Translations under genes and position numbers: made by a program
NCBI GenBank assembly: GCA_963732765.1
Contig: CAVTAS010000011.1
Coordinates: forward strand, 105,751-169,750
Source of the DNA: JANYHF01 sp963732765
GTDB taxonomy: Bacteria > Pseudomonadota > Alphaproteobacteria > Rhizobiales > Hyphomicrobiaceae
Direction of reading: 5' to 3'
DNA: 64,000 nucleotides
Notes under the pieces: generated by a model
What the model was told of the DNA's origin: nothing
Database searches by the model: none
Seen by the model: the letters and a program-made list of their open reading frames with translations, nothing else
Shown here: positions 1 to 9,065 of the stretch, piece by piece
Layout of the letters: the number at the start of each line of letters is the position of its first letter
How positions within the stretch are numbered: position 1 is the first letter of the stretch

Positions 1-147
1 AGCCGGTTTTCCGGCTGGCGCGTCGGCCTCGTGACCACCGAACCGTCCCTGGCAAAAGTGACTGGACTGCCCTTCGGCCCGACCACGGCGCCCGTGCCGC
101 ACGGCGGATTGCGGGTGACGCTGTATCGTACGGGGGTACTGCGGTGA
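1..147 (+). CDS. C-terminal end of THUMP-type class I SAM-dependent RNA methyltransferase (partial)
   Basis: The window opens inside a reading frame that runs 48 codons to a TGA. The visible tail contains GWRVGLVTTEP, then LAKVTGLPF and HGGLRVTLYRTG. This matches, from memory of the family, the extreme C-terminus of RlmL/YcbY-like THUMP-domain 23S rRNA guanine methyltransferases of alphaproteobacteria. The catalytic domain lies outside the window, so the assignment rests on this tail alone. It converges on chpT with only a few bases between the two stop codons. Confidence 0.55.
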   Translation, partial: SRFSGWRVGLVTTEPSLAKVTGLPFGPTTAPVPHGGLRVTLYRTGVLR

Positions 148-154
148 GAACCCC

Positions 155-793
155 CTACTTCACCGCCACCATCACCACATCGACGCCCTCCAGCGCCACG
201 CTCAGCCTGAGGCCGCACATGCGGGCCAGCCGGCAGGTGTAATAAGGCTGCACGCTGAGCGCATCGATCTTGTGCGTCTCGGGCGTGGTCAGGAATTCGC
301 GCAGGTGCTGCGGCAGGCGCGCGCCAGGGCCGATGCAGCGCACTTCGATGCCGGGATCGGTCAGGGTGCCGCGGATGCCGGCGACGATCTCGCCGCCGCG
401 CGTCAAGGCCGTGACGCCGCAGGCGATCAGGTTCAGCATCAGCTTGACTTTGTCCTTGGACATCTGGCCACGCGGGGTCTTCCAGGTCAGCTTGTGCTTG
501 CCCTGGCCGATGAAGCCGCGGGCGATCTGCTCGGCGTTGCCGGTGTCGACCGTGGAGCCAATCGAGCCGGCGGCGCCGAACGCGAAGCGAGCGAACTGCA
601 CCTTGGCGGAGGCCTGGGCCGTGAATGAGCGGATCATCTCAAGAGCATAAGCGCGCGACTGCTCGTCATCATCGTCGTCTAGCACTTCCAGGCCAGTATG
701 GATCGCGCCAACGGGTCCGATCACGTCGTGGCAGATCTTGGAGGAGATCAGGGCGGCGAGCTCGAGATCGTCAATGGCGGCGAGAGCATTCAT
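155..793 (-). CDS. chpT: ChpT histidine phosphotransferase
   Basis: A 212-residue protein of the ChpT family, the alphaproteobacterial phosphotransferase that carries phosphate from the CckA hybrid kinase to the response regulators CtrA and CpdR. The dimerisation helix near the N-terminus has the phospho-accepting His in SSKICHDVIGP (His22), followed by a degenerate GHKL-like C-terminal domain; length and layout agree with the family. The start MNALAAIDD was chosen because upstream in-frame codons encode unstructured Arg-rich sequence and because the His then lies about 22 residues in, as in homologues. An Asp-rich run (DDDDDEQ) after the first helix is a local peculiarity. It is transcribed divergently from the DUF1134 gene across a gap of about 440 bp. 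Confidence 0.9.
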   Translation of the reverse strand: MNALAAIDDLELAALISSKICHDVIGPVGAIHTGLEVLDDDDDEQSRAYALEMIRSFTAQASAKVQFARFAFGAAGSIGSTVDTGNAEQIARGFIGQGKHKLTWKTPRGQMSKDKVKLMLNLIACGVTALTRGGEIVAGIRGTLTDPGIEVRCIGPGARLPQHLREFLTTPETHKIDALSVQPYYTCRLARMCGLRLSVALEGVDVVMVAVK

Positions 794-1233
794 GGCAAGG
801 AACCCTTGGCTGGTTGTGCGAGGTACGGACGGCCTCGAGTTGCGCCGTCCACACGAAATAGAATCGAGCGCGCGGCCCCGGCTGGGACCACGACAGAAAG
901 CGAAAACGCCGCCGACAGACCGCACGCGACGCGACGCACAACCAATGCGATGAGGATGACGCCAGACATACACCAAGCTGCACTGCGCCGCTAGGTCGAT
1001 TGCGTTGGGAACGCCACCCGAGCGCACCCGTGGCGACATCGCGCAGGCCCCTGCTGAACCGGTCGGCCCCGATGTCCGGCGCGGCAGGCCAGGCCCACGC
1101 CGCCAGGTTGCACCCGCAAATCACCTTGGCGCAGCCATAGTTTGGTAACACTTGAGCAAGATCATTGGGGCTGATTCGGGAAGGCTGCCACCAGCCCACC
1201 TGCCCCAAGTTCGCCGAACTACGGACCAATATC
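794..1233. promoter_or_regulatory. Divergent intergenic region between chpT and the DUF1134 gene
   Basis: About 440 bp without a convincing gene; open frames here are Arg-rich shadows. It must hold promoters for both flanking genes. I looked for a CtrA-type TTAA-N7-TTAA site, which would fit chpT, and did not see one. Confidence 0.4.
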
Positions 1234-1977
1234 ATGCGACACTGGTTGATGGCTGCCCTGGTTGCGCCCGCCGCGTTCCTTGCGTTTTCCGTTGGCGCGG
1301 TCGCCGCTGAGGTCCTGCCCTGGCAGGCGCCGCAGAACGACTTCCAGCCAGCGCCCTATCAGCCGCCCGGCTACCAGCCGCCGGCCTATCCGCAGTATCG
1401 CAAGCCGGCCCCGCGCTATGCGCCTCGGCCCGTTCTGCAGCAGGGCTACGACGAACCTCAGCAACCGCTTGAGGATATGCGTGCGGGCCGCATGGACACC
1501 TACGAGCCCTCCGACATCACCGGCGCGGGCCATCGCTTTTTCGGACGCATCACCACCGATCTTGCCAGCGTCATAGAATACGCCTTCCGCAACAACGGCC
1601 GGCCGAACGGGTACATTCTGGGCGAGGAAGGTGGCGGAGCGTTCGTTGCTGGCCTGCGCTACGGCGAGGGCACGCTCTTTACAAAGAACGCAGGCACACG
1701 AAAAGTGTTCTGGCAGGGCCCCTCGATCGGCTATGACTTTGGCGGCGATGCGGCCAAGACCATGATCCTGGTTTACAATCTCAACGCGCCCGAGGATGTC
1801 TTCTACGACTACGTCGGCGCCGGCGGACAGGCCTATATTGTCGGCGGCGTAGGCCTCACCTACCTCAAGAGCGGTGGCGTCACCATGGCCCCGATCAGGT
1901 CTGGCCTGGGCCTGCGGATCGGCGCGAACGTGGGGTATCTCAAATTCACCCACCAGCCGACCTGGAACCCCTTCTGA
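1234..1977 (+). CDS. DUF1134 (EipA-like) periplasmic envelope protein
   Basis: A 247-residue secreted protein. Residues 1-24 form a signal peptide ending in VGAVAA. Residues about 35-65 are a Pro/Tyr/Gln-rich linker with repeated PPxYQ-like units, and the rest is a DUF1134 domain with GRPNGYILGEEGGGAF, GLRYGEGTL and VGGVGLTYL. DUF1134 includes Brucella EipA, a periplasmic protein needed for envelope-stress resistance; its biochemical activity is not known to me. The ATG at the signal peptide was preferred to an upstream TTG that adds 23 residues without hydrophobic character. A paralogue lies at 43.6-44.7 kb. A coiled-coil membrane protein gene follows in the same direction. Confidence 0.85.
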   Translation: MRHWLMAALVAPAAFLAFSVGAVAAEVLPWQAPQNDFQPAPYQPPGYQPPAYPQYRKPAPRYAPRPVLQQGYDEPQQPLEDMRAGRMDTYEPSDITGAGHRFFGRITTDLASVIEYAFRNNGRPNGYILGEEGGGAFVAGLRYGEGTLFTKNAGTRKVFWQGPSIGYDFGGDAAKTMILVYNLNAPEDVFYDYVGAGGQAYIVGGVGLTYLKSGGVTMAPIRSGLGLRIGANVGYLKFTHQPTWNPF

Positions 1978-2066
1978 ACGACGGTTGACAACGACGCCCG
2001 GGGCTGGCTGATCGTGACGTCGGCGCAAGCTTCGCCGGTAACGGCTATGGGGATACCGGGGACGAT

Positions 2067-3593
2067 ATGATCCAATCGATCATGCTCGCGGCGATGGGCT
2101 TCATTGCCGCCGGCTTGCTGACCTTGCTGCTGGCGCCTGCCTTCTGGTCGCGCGCGGTGCGGCTGACCAACCAGCGCCTGCGCTCCTCGCTGCCGATCAG
2201 CGAGCAGGAAATCCGCGCCGACAAGGACCTCTTGCGCGCCGAGTACGCTTTGAAGGTGCATCAGCTGGAGCGCGAGGTCGACCAGGGTCGGCTCGCGGCC
2301 CACCGCCAGCAGATCGAGATCAACCGCCGCGATATCGAGATCCGGCGCCTGGCCGAGAGGCTGGCATCGACCGAGGCAAGCCTTACCGAGAACTTCAATG
2401 CCCGTAATGTTCTCGAGCAGACGGTAACCACCCGCATCCCGCTCTTGGAATCCGCGCTGGCCGAAACCCGCCGCCATCTCGACGCGCGCGATGCCGCCTT
2501 CATGGAATTGCAGGCCACCGCCGATAGCCAGGCTGCCGCGCTGGAAGACGGACGCGCGATCATGTCCCAGCGCGCGCTGGAAGTGCAGCGACTGCAGGCG
2601 TTGTTCCAGGAGGCGAGCGCCGCCAACCGCGACCGCCGGACCGAGGGCGGCACCGAAGGCGACATGGCGCTGCGGGCCGAGATCGAGTCGCTGAAAGCGC
2701 GGCTGGCCGAACGCGGCGCCATCATCGAGCGCCTGCAGAACGAGGCTGCGTCCCAACCGCGCAATGTTCCAAGCTATTCGCACATCGCCGGCGACGAGGA
2801 TTCCATCGACACTTGGCGCGCCCGGGCGGCCGGCATGTCAGCGGAAATCCGCTTGCTGAACGAACGATTGATCTCGAAGGGCGCGAATGGGGCTGCCTCG
2901 GCCTTGCCCGATGCCGGGATTTCGGCCGAACGCATCCAGGAGCTGGAAGCGCAACTCAGGGCGCAAGCCGACGACATCGCACGGTTGCGCAAAGAAGCCG
3001 ACGCGGTGGAACGCTCCGGCGACGCCGCTGCCAACGCCAAAGTGCGCGAGTCCAAGATCTGGCTGCGCGCACGCATCGATCGCGTCGAAGGCGAGTTGGC
3101 CAGCGAGCGCAATGCCGCCGTCAGGCTGCGCGCCGAATTGGCTGCCAGCAACGAGCGTGCGGCGCGCCAGGCCATGCAATTCCGCGACGATCTGCGCCGC
3201 TTTGGCAACCGGCAGGCCACCGGAGCCGCGCAAGTGCTGCGCCGTCCTGACGCTGATCGGGCGCGCTCTGCCGAGCCCCCCACCTATGGCCGCCGCGCGA
3301 CTGATGCCGTGCCCGCAACCGGCCGCCCCTCGCTGACCACGCGGGCGCGCGAAATGCAGCAGGCTCTGCAAGGGCATTTCGGAACCGGAGCTGGACAGTC
3401 GACCGAGGCTGCGCCGCAGACCCAAGCGCTCGCCGCGACGACCGAAGCTGCGCCAGCAAATGCCATCGTGGCGACACTTGAACCGGTACCGGCGGCTCCT
3501 ACAGTGGAATCGACGGCGGTGACGCCAGGCGAAACCGAGCCGCCCCAGCGCGCGCGCCTGCTGGAACGCCTGCGCGGCTACGAACAGGCCTGA
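2067..3593 (+). CDS. Conserved coiled-coil inner-membrane protein, function unknown
   Basis: A 508-residue protein with one N-terminal transmembrane helix (about residues 5-27, ALLTLLLAPAFW-like) followed by a long charged heptad-rich region to about residue 400 (ERLASTEASL, RLQNEAASQ, ELEAQLRAQADDIARLRK). The C-terminus is Ala/Pro/Thr-rich and disordered, ending in RLLERLRGYEQA. Single-span proteins with this N-terminal pattern are conserved in alphaproteobacteria as hypothetical proteins; I know no assigned function. The topology suggests a cytoplasmic coiled-coil rod anchored to the inner membrane. It lies 89 bp downstream of the DUF1134 gene and may be co-transcribed with it. Its stop abuts the stop of the convergent phosphatase gene. 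Confidence 0.75.
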   Translation: MIQSIMLAAMGFIAAGLLTLLLAPAFWSRAVRLTNQRLRSSLPISEQEIRADKDLLRAEYALKVHQLEREVDQGRLAAHRQQIEINRRDIEIRRLAERLASTEASLTENFNARNVLEQTVTTRIPLLESALAETRRHLDARDAAFMELQATADSQAAALEDGRAIMSQRALEVQRLQALFQEASAANRDRRTEGGTEGDMALRAEIESLKARLAERGAIIERLQNEAASQPRNVPSYSHIAGDEDSIDTWRARAAGMSAEIRLLNERLISKGANGAASALPDAGISAERIQELEAQLRAQADDIARLRKEADAVERSGDAAANAKVRESKIWLRARIDRVEGELASERNAAVRLRAELAASNERAARQAMQFRDDLRRFGNRQATGAAQVLRRPDADRARSAEPPTYGRRATDAVPATGRPSLTTRAREMQQALQGHFGTGAGQSTEAAPQTQALAATTEAAPANAIVATLEPVPAAPTVESTAVTPGETEPPQRARLLERLRGYEQA

Positions 3594-4304
3594 TCACAGG
3601 CCGCCCGTCGCCAGTAGTCGCTGTTCGTCGCCCTCCAGCACCAGCGCCGTCAGCCGGCCCGAGAACACCGCCCCGGTATCGATGCCGATACGATGCGGCA
3701 GAAACTCGGCCTTTGGCACCGGCGTGTGACCATGCACCACCCTGCGGCCTAGATCGCCGTCATGCGACAGGAACGGCTCGCGGATCCACATCAGGTCGTG
3801 CGGATCCTGATCGGGAACCGGCAACCCGGGACGGATCCCAGCATGTACGAACAGATAGTCGCCGTGCGTCACATAGAGCTTCAGCGTCTCGAAAAAGATC
3901 CAGTGCTTGGGCGGCACCAGACCTTCGGTCTTGCGCGGATCGGCGCCGGCGGGATCGGACGCGACATGGGCCGTGGTGTAGGACTTCTGCGTCGCCATGC
4001 CGCCGTTGCCCATCCAGAGCGGAAAGCGGCTTTCGTCGGCCCAGGCGTCCAGCATCAAGCGCTCGTGGTTGCCCATCAGGAAGTCGGCTGGCATGTCGGG
4101 CAGGCCGGTCAGCAACCGCTCGACCACGCCATGGCTATCGGGCCCGCGATCGACATAGTCGCCCAGGAATACGAGCCGCGACTTTGCCGCCGGGAATGAC
4201 CCGGCGTCGGCATCGATCAAATCCAGCAGGTCGGCCAGAAGATCGTCCCGGCCGTGGATATCGCCGATGGCATAGATGCGCTGATTGTCGGGCAGAGTGG
4301 TCAC
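3594..4304 (-). CDS. PPP-family serine/threonine protein phosphatase / metallophosphoesterase
   Basis: A 236-residue calcineurin-like phosphoesterase with the family metal-binding signatures in order: GDIHG (residues 14-18), GDYVDRGP (about 48-55), GNHE (about 80-83), a later HAG and HGHTPV. These residues bind the dinuclear metal centre and the phosphate. Bacterial members of this size (PrpA/ApaH-like) dephosphorylate phosphoproteins or diadenosine tetraphosphate; the substrate cannot be told here. It is about 30-40 residues shorter than typical ApaH and more like the bacterial protein phosphatases. It is transcribed alone, divergently from the putative glycosyltransferase gene. Confidence 0.85.
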   Translation of the reverse strand: MTTLPDNQRIYAIGDIHGRDDLLADLLDLIDADAGSFPAAKSRLVFLGDYVDRGPDSHGVVERLLTGLPDMPADFLMGNHERLMLDAWADESRFPLWMGNGGMATQKSYTTAHVASDPAGADPRKTEGLVPPKHWIFFETLKLYVTHGDYLFVHAGIRPGLPVPDQDPHDLMWIREPFLSHDGDLGRRVVHGHTPVPKAEFLPHRIGIDTGAVFSGRLTALVLEGDEQRLLATGGL

Positions 4305-4490
4305 GTTGGGTTTGAGTCCAATACGCGATGACAGGAATTGGGAATTCGTGAGCCCTTGCGTTGCTTTGCATTGTAACCGAATTTCGGCGACAATAGTTTG
4401 CTGTTGTGGATGACGCGTACATTCTTGTGGATTGACGGCGCGGCGACAGGATCGCCAATCCCGGCTGCGGCGTTGCGTTGAGGATGTGGA

Positions 4491-5195
4491 ATGGCTTTGA
4501 CAGGTCTAAACTCGGCGACAGGCGGTGACATCGTCGGCGGCAAACCGCGCGGCTGGGTCGCCTGCGGCTGGTTTACGCCCGACTACCGTCCGCTGGCCGA
4601 AGCGCTAGCTGCACAGCTCAGCGCGCATGGCGCCCCGCACCATATCCTCGCCACTGAGAAAACCGGCAGCTGGTCGCGCCAGATACTGCGCAAACCCACC
4701 ATGGTGCTGCGCGCCATGCGCGAACATCCCAACGAAACCATCGTGTTCATGGATGTCGACTGCGTTGTGCGCGGCCCGCTGGACGACGCGGTCAAGACCT
4801 CGGCCGATCTCACCTGCTCGCTGTTCGTCAAGCGCCGGCGCGGCCGCCAGCGCAACGATTTGTCCTCGCGCGTCCTCGTGGTGCGGCCAACCGCGGGAGC
4901 GCGGCAACTGGTGGAGCATTGGGCGCTGCAGTGCCAGGAGGCCAACAGCATCGCGCCCGAGTTCGGCGACGAATGCGCACTGATGGTGGCCCTGTCGCGC
5001 TGTACGTCGTCGAGTTGGTCGGCCATCGATCAGCGCTTTGCCGGCCGGGAACTGCCGCAAGCCCCCTCGGGCGCCATCATCGTGCATGACAGCGCGCACG
5101 AGAACTCGACGCCGATGCGGCGCGTGCACCGTCATCTGAAGGCCTGGAGGCGGTCGGTGTTCGGCGCCACGACGAGGGACCTGGTGCTGAAGTAG
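4491..5195 (+). CDS. Putative nucleotide-diphospho-sugar transferase (GT-A-like)
   Basis: A 234-residue soluble protein with the pattern of a GT-A glycosyltransferase: an N-terminal segment (GWVACGWFTPDYRPLAEALAA), then a hydrophobic strand ending in a DxD-type metal motif (IVFMDVDCVVRGPLDD, about residues 83-98). In GT-A enzymes DxD binds the nucleotide-sugar through a divalent metal. Later elements include EFGDECALMVAL and a C-terminal Arg-rich helix. No signal peptide or membrane span is visible. The start has a fair ribosome site (GAGGATG) upstream. Assignment rests on DxD and overall layout only; donor and acceptor are unknown. Confidence 0.5.
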   Translation: MALTGLNSATGGDIVGGKPRGWVACGWFTPDYRPLAEALAAQLSAHGAPHHILATEKTGSWSRQILRKPTMVLRAMREHPNETIVFMDVDCVVRGPLDDAVKTSADLTCSLFVKRRRGRQRNDLSSRVLVVRPTAGARQLVEHWALQCQEANSIAPEFGDECALMVALSRCTSSSWSAIDQRFAGRELPQAPSGAIIVHDSAHENSTPMRRVHRHLKAWRRSVFGATTRDLVLK

Positions 5196-5307
5196 GGCAT
5201 GATCGCCCCGCGCCATCTGCACTTTGACCAACCTCACCGATACCGGCACATCATCTGCAAATTCCCGCTAAACTTCCCGTAGCGCGAACTCACGGGATGC
5301 GAATGCC

Positions 5308-8004
5308 ATGGAATTCTCCCTGATCTTGGGCACGGCGATGGTTGCCGTGCTGGCCCTTGGCGGGATCGTGCTCGGCGTGATTGCGTTCTTCCGGATCGAG
5401 CAGCTGTCGCGCGCATCACACGATCATGCGACCGAACTGGCGCGACTGCGGCAACGGCTCGAGGGGCTGGAGCGCGCGCCAAGCCAAGCGCAGCCCGCAT
5501 CGCCTGCCCCCGCGACGGCGAGCGTCCCGGCCCCAGCGACCGTGGTCATGCCGCCGCTTGCCGCAACACCACCCACTCCTGCTGCCGCTGCTACGCCCCC
5601 GGCCCCAACCACGTCGCAGCAAGCTCACAGCCTCCTGCAATGGCTGGAAGAGCTGATTGGCGGGCGGCTGGCGGTGCTGTTCGGCGGCCTTGCGCTGGCA
5701 CTCGGCGGCGCATTCCTGGTGCGTTATACCATCGAGCAGGGGCTGCTGGGACCGGCCGCGCGGATTGGGCTGGGCGCGCTTTTTGCTGCTGCGCTGGCCG
5801 TGGCAGCCGAATATCTCCGGCGCAGCGACCGGCAACCCAGGCAAGGCGCGTACATTCCCGGCGCCCTCATGGCGGCGGCCATCGTCACGGCTTTCGCGAC
5901 CATTTATGCGGCTTACGGATTGTATGGCTTCCTGAGCGCGCCCGTCGCCTTTGTCGCGATGGGGGTCGTAGGGTTTGCGGCGCTTGCAATCTCGGCACTG
6001 CACGGCCCGGCGCTGGCCGCGCTCGGGCTCGTCGGCAGCTACGCCACGCCAATCCTGGTCGGCGGCGACCAGCCCCAAGCCTGGCTGTTGTTCAGCTATC
6101 TGACGATCGTGGCGCTCGCGTGCTATTTCACATCGCACCTGCGCAACTGGCTTTGGCTTGCCATCGCCGCTACCGCGCTCGCCGATCTCTGGGGTGTATT
6201 CTGGCTGCTGCTTGAAGTTACTGATCTGCAGCCCTGGCCGGTCGCGGTCTACATCGCCGCGTTAAGCGCTGGCGCCATATTTTTTCTGCATCGCAACAAC
6301 CCCGCCACCGTCAGGCCGCTGGCAACTGGCCGCGCGGCGTTCGGCCTGGCCGATATCGACTGGCCCCTGTCCGGCATGTTGGCCAGCCACAGCCTGCTCG
6401 CCATCTGTCTCAGTCTGATCGATGAGTTGCATGCGCCATCGGCCTGGACGCTGGTGGCGCTGATCGGGCTGCTGTTCGGCGCGGCCTGGTCGTGGCGGTC
6501 GTTGGCAGCCGCCCCGGCCGTCGCGGCAATTGCAACGCTCACATCCTATATCGTCGCCCGCGACCCGTTCCAGCCGCTCTACGACGGAACGGCAGCGGGC
6601 GTGATCCCGCTCGACGTCACCGGATATCTCTGGACCGGCGCACTGTTCGCGCTGGCCTTCGCCGTCGCCGGTACGCTAGCTTTTTTCAGCCGGCGGAGCA
6701 ATGCGATCTGGCCCGCCATCGCCGTCGCCGTGCCACTGCTTATCCTGGTCTACGCCTATTGGATAAGTACCGGTTATGCGCGCTCGATCTCCTTCGGTTG
6801 GATCGCGGCGCTCGCTGCCTTTGCAGCGGCGGTTGTGGTCGAATATGCCAATCGCCGCCACCGCTCGCCTCTGACCGATTGGGGTGTTGCAGTATATGCG
6901 TCCGGCGCTGTCGCGTTTCTCGCGCTCGGACTTTCGATGGTGCTCGAGCGCGGCTGGCTCACCATCGCGCTTGCCCTGATGGCGCCGGGGTTAGCCCTGA
7001 TCGAACGCCTGCGCCCTATCCCGATCCTGCGTTGGCTGATCGCGGGACTGGCGGCGCTGGTGGCGCTACGCCTGCTCACCGAGCCGTCCATTGTCGGCGG
7101 CGATCCGGGACAAATGCCCATCTTCAATTGGCTGCTCTATGCTTACGGCGTGCCGGTCCTTGCCTTCTGGTACGCCGCCCGCCGCATGCTGGAGGGTGCC
7201 GACGATACGCCCGTCAAAGTTGTCGAGGGGGCATCGATTGCCTTCCTGGCCGCGCTGATCGGCGTCGAAATTCGCCATGTCATGACCGGCGGCGACATCA
7301 CCCGCCCCATGCGGGCGCTCGGCGAATTCGGCCTGCATGCGCTGAGCTGGCTCGGGCTGGCCATTGGACTCCGGCTACGCAGTGCAGGCGACGGCGGACG
7401 AATTGTCTACCGCTACGCCGCCGTGCTGTTCGGCGGAGTGGGCATAGCCGCGCTGCTGCTGGTCAACTTGTTGCTGCGCAACCCTGCAGTCACCGGCATC
7501 CCGGTTGGCGGCAGCGTGGTCTTCAACGATCTGCTGCTGGCCTATGGCCTGCCGGCACTGCTGTGCGGCGTGCTCTATTGGCTGGTGCGCAGATCGCCGC
7601 CGCGCTGGCTCGCGTGGATCCCCGGCACGGCGGCGCTGGTCCTGGCCTTCGCCTATCTGACCTTCATGGTCGCGCGCATTTTCGAGGGTTCGCAGATCAC
7701 CCTTGCCGACATCCGCGACGGCGAACTCTACGCCATCTCGGTGGCCTGGATCGGCTTTGCGTTGGTGCTGCTGGCGGCTGGCATCCGCTACGCCAGCGCG
7801 GTGCTGCGGCAAGCCGCATTCGGCGTGCTGCTGCTGGCGACGTTGAAGGTGTTCCTGATCGATCTCGCAGGCCTCGAAGGCCTGCAGCAGGCCGGCTCGT
7901 TCATTGGCCTGGGTCTGGCGCTGATCGGCATCGGCCTGGCCTATCAGCGGCTCGTCCTGAAAGCCCCGGCGACCCAACCGCCGCCGGGGAGTACGGCGGC
8001 TTAG
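5308..8004 (+). CDS. DUF2339 family polytopic membrane protein
   Basis: An 898-residue protein. A short N-terminal span (residues 1-25) and coiled linker (RLRQRLEGLERAP) lead to an Ala/Pro-rich stretch (about 55-110). Then come more than twenty hydrophobic segments beginning with the DUF2339 signature (LIGGRLAVLFGGLALALGG). DUF2339 proteins are large inner-membrane proteins of unknown function, sometimes annotated near envelope genes. Nothing catalytic is evident. The final codons overlap the stop of the convergent ndk gene by 4 bp, so the two transcripts collide at their 3' ends. Confidence 0.85.
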   Translation: MEFSLILGTAMVAVLALGGIVLGVIAFFRIEQLSRASHDHATELARLRQRLEGLERAPSQAQPASPAPATASVPAPATVVMPPLAATPPTPAAAATPPAPTTSQQAHSLLQWLEELIGGRLAVLFGGLALALGGAFLVRYTIEQGLLGPAARIGLGALFAAALAVAAEYLRRSDRQPRQGAYIPGALMAAAIVTAFATIYAAYGLYGFLSAPVAFVAMGVVGFAALAISALHGPALAALGLVGSYATPILVGGDQPQAWLLFSYLTIVALACYFTSHLRNWLWLAIAATALADLWGVFWLLLEVTDLQPWPVAVYIAALSAGAIFFLHRNNPATVRPLATGRAAFGLADIDWPLSGMLASHSLLAICLSLIDELHAPSAWTLVALIGLLFGAAWSWRSLAAAPAVAAIATLTSYIVARDPFQPLYDGTAAGVIPLDVTGYLWTGALFALAFAVAGTLAFFSRRSNAIWPAIAVAVPLLILVYAYWISTGYARSISFGWIAALAAFAAAVVVEYANRRHRSPLTDWGVAVYASGAVAFLALGLSMVLERGWLTIALALMAPGLALIERLRPIPILRWLIAGLAALVALRLLTEPSIVGGDPGQMPIFNWLLYAYGVPVLAFWYAARRMLEGADDTPVKVVEGASIAFLAALIGVEIRHVMTGGDITRPMRALGEFGLHALSWLGLAIGLRLRSAGDGGRIVYRYAAVLFGGVGIAALLLVNLLLRNPAVTGIPVGGSVVFNDLLLAYGLPALLCGVLYWLVRRSPPRWLAWIPGTAALVLAFAYLTFMVARIFEGSQITLADIRDGELYAISVAWIGFALVLLAAGIRYASAVLRQAAFGVLLLATLKVFLIDLAGLEGLQQAGSFIGLGLALIGIGLAYQRLVLKAPATQPPPGSTAA

Positions 8005-8423
8005 CCGACGATCTCGAAACCCGCAAAATTCAGCGCGATCTCGGCGGCGGCATTCTCGGTGCTGTCAGAGCCATGCACCGAATTGCGCTCGATGCCCTCG
8101 GCAAATTCCTTGCGGATGGTGCCGGGCTCGGCATTGGCCGGGTTGGTCGCGCCCATGATATCGCGGTATTTCTTGACCGCATTCTCGCCCTCGAGCACTT
8201 GCATGACGATGGGGCCCGAGGTCATGAACTTGACCAGGTCGCCATAAAACGGGCGCGCGGCGTGCACTTCGTAGAACTTCTTGGCCTGGGCCTCGCTCCA
8301 GCGCGTGCGCTTCTGGGCGATGATCTTGAGGCCGGCGGCCTCGATCTTGGCGTTGATCGCGCCGGTGAGGTTGCGCTCGGTGGCGTCCGGCTTGATCATG
8401 GAAAACGTGCGCTCGATGGCCAT
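8001..8423 (-). CDS. ndk: Nucleoside-diphosphate kinase
   Basis: A 140-residue NDK, the housekeeping enzyme that transfers gamma-phosphate from ATP to nucleoside diphosphates through a phospho-histidine. Visible signatures are ERTFSMIKPDA at the N-terminus, the nucleotide-binding RPFYGDLVKFM region, and the active-site ERNSVHGSDS with the catalytic His at about residue 117. The length is standard. It stands alone between the convergent DUF2339 gene and tRNA-Arg. Confidence 0.97.
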   Translation of the reverse strand: MAIERTFSMIKPDATERNLTGAINAKIEAAGLKIIAQKRTRWSEAQAKKFYEVHAARPFYGDLVKFMTSGPIVMQVLEGENAVKKYRDIMGATNPANAEPGTIRKEFAEGIERNSVHGSDSTENAAAEIALNFAGFEIVG

Positions 8424-8533
8424 CGCTATGGTCCCTTGTTTTCGGTTTGACTTGAATGGGTGGCGGCGCGACTTTTACGGCGTGGCGGCCCGACTGGCAA
8501 GGCCGCTCGAAATCGGATATAGCCTCGCGCCAC

Positions 8534-8610
8534 GGTCCCGTAGCTCAGATGGATAGAGCACCCGCCTTCTAAGCGGGCGGTCGCTGGTTCGAATCCAGCC
8601 GGGTCCGCCA
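8534..8610 (+). tRNA. tRNA-Arg (TCT anticodon)
   Basis: The cloverleaf is readable by eye: D arm AGCTCAGATGGATAGAGC, anticodon arm CCCGC-CTTCTAA-GCGGG with anticodon TCT, T arm with GGTTCGAATCC, and encoded CCA at 8608-8610. The acceptor stem GGTCCCG/CGGGTCC pairs except for a U-U opposition at the 3-70 position. The rest of the fold is regular, so the gene is probably functional or carries a base error. Confidence 0.93.
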
Positions 8611-9065
8611 GATTTCGCGGAATTCCCGCCGCTTCCAAGCTGGCAGTCGTCCGATAGCCATTGGTTCCCGCGAAACATGGTGACGAGAGGGTGGCTTGGG
8701 ACCAGACCGGAAAGTCTGGTAAAATTTGGCAATGGATTGGTACTGGAAGAGAATATCCGGTAATGGAAGAGAATTACCGAGTAGGCATTGTCGAATTACA
8801 ATAAACCAGCATCTATCAGCAAACCTGATGGCGTCCACCACAACATGTGATTTGGTGCGCGAACCTGCCGGGGCCTATGCTCGACTTGTTATTGACAGGG
8901 GCGTCATGGGACGTCGAGCGCCGCGTTTCCATGATGGGTCCCTCCGTGTCTGCCGCTGCTCGCGGGTGATCTTTACTTGAAAAGGATGCCGACTTTAAGT
9001 TTGGACTACGACCGGACCTCAAGGGTTGGCGTACAAAAGAAGACGACAGTTATCAGGAGGAAACA
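8611..9065. other. Intergenic region upstream of the ABC transporter cluster
   Basis: About 455 bp of somewhat lower GC between tRNA-Arg and the solute-binding-protein gene, with no convincing gene. It contains a TTGACA hexamer (in TTATTGACAGGGG, near 8890) flanked by 7-bp inverted arms GCTCGAC/GTCGAGC. This could be the cluster promoter and operator, but I cannot identify a matching -10 box with confidence. The region ends in a strong ribosome site CAGGAGG before 9066. Confidence 0.35.

Noticed and set aside
794..1233. CtrA binding site near chpT
   Set aside because: No TTAA-N7-TTAA arrangement was found in the gap.
6492..8450. 652-codon forward frame overlapping DUF2339 and ndk
   Set aside because: Arg/Ala/Cys-rich sequence in a shifted frame over two well-supported genes; no domain recognisable.
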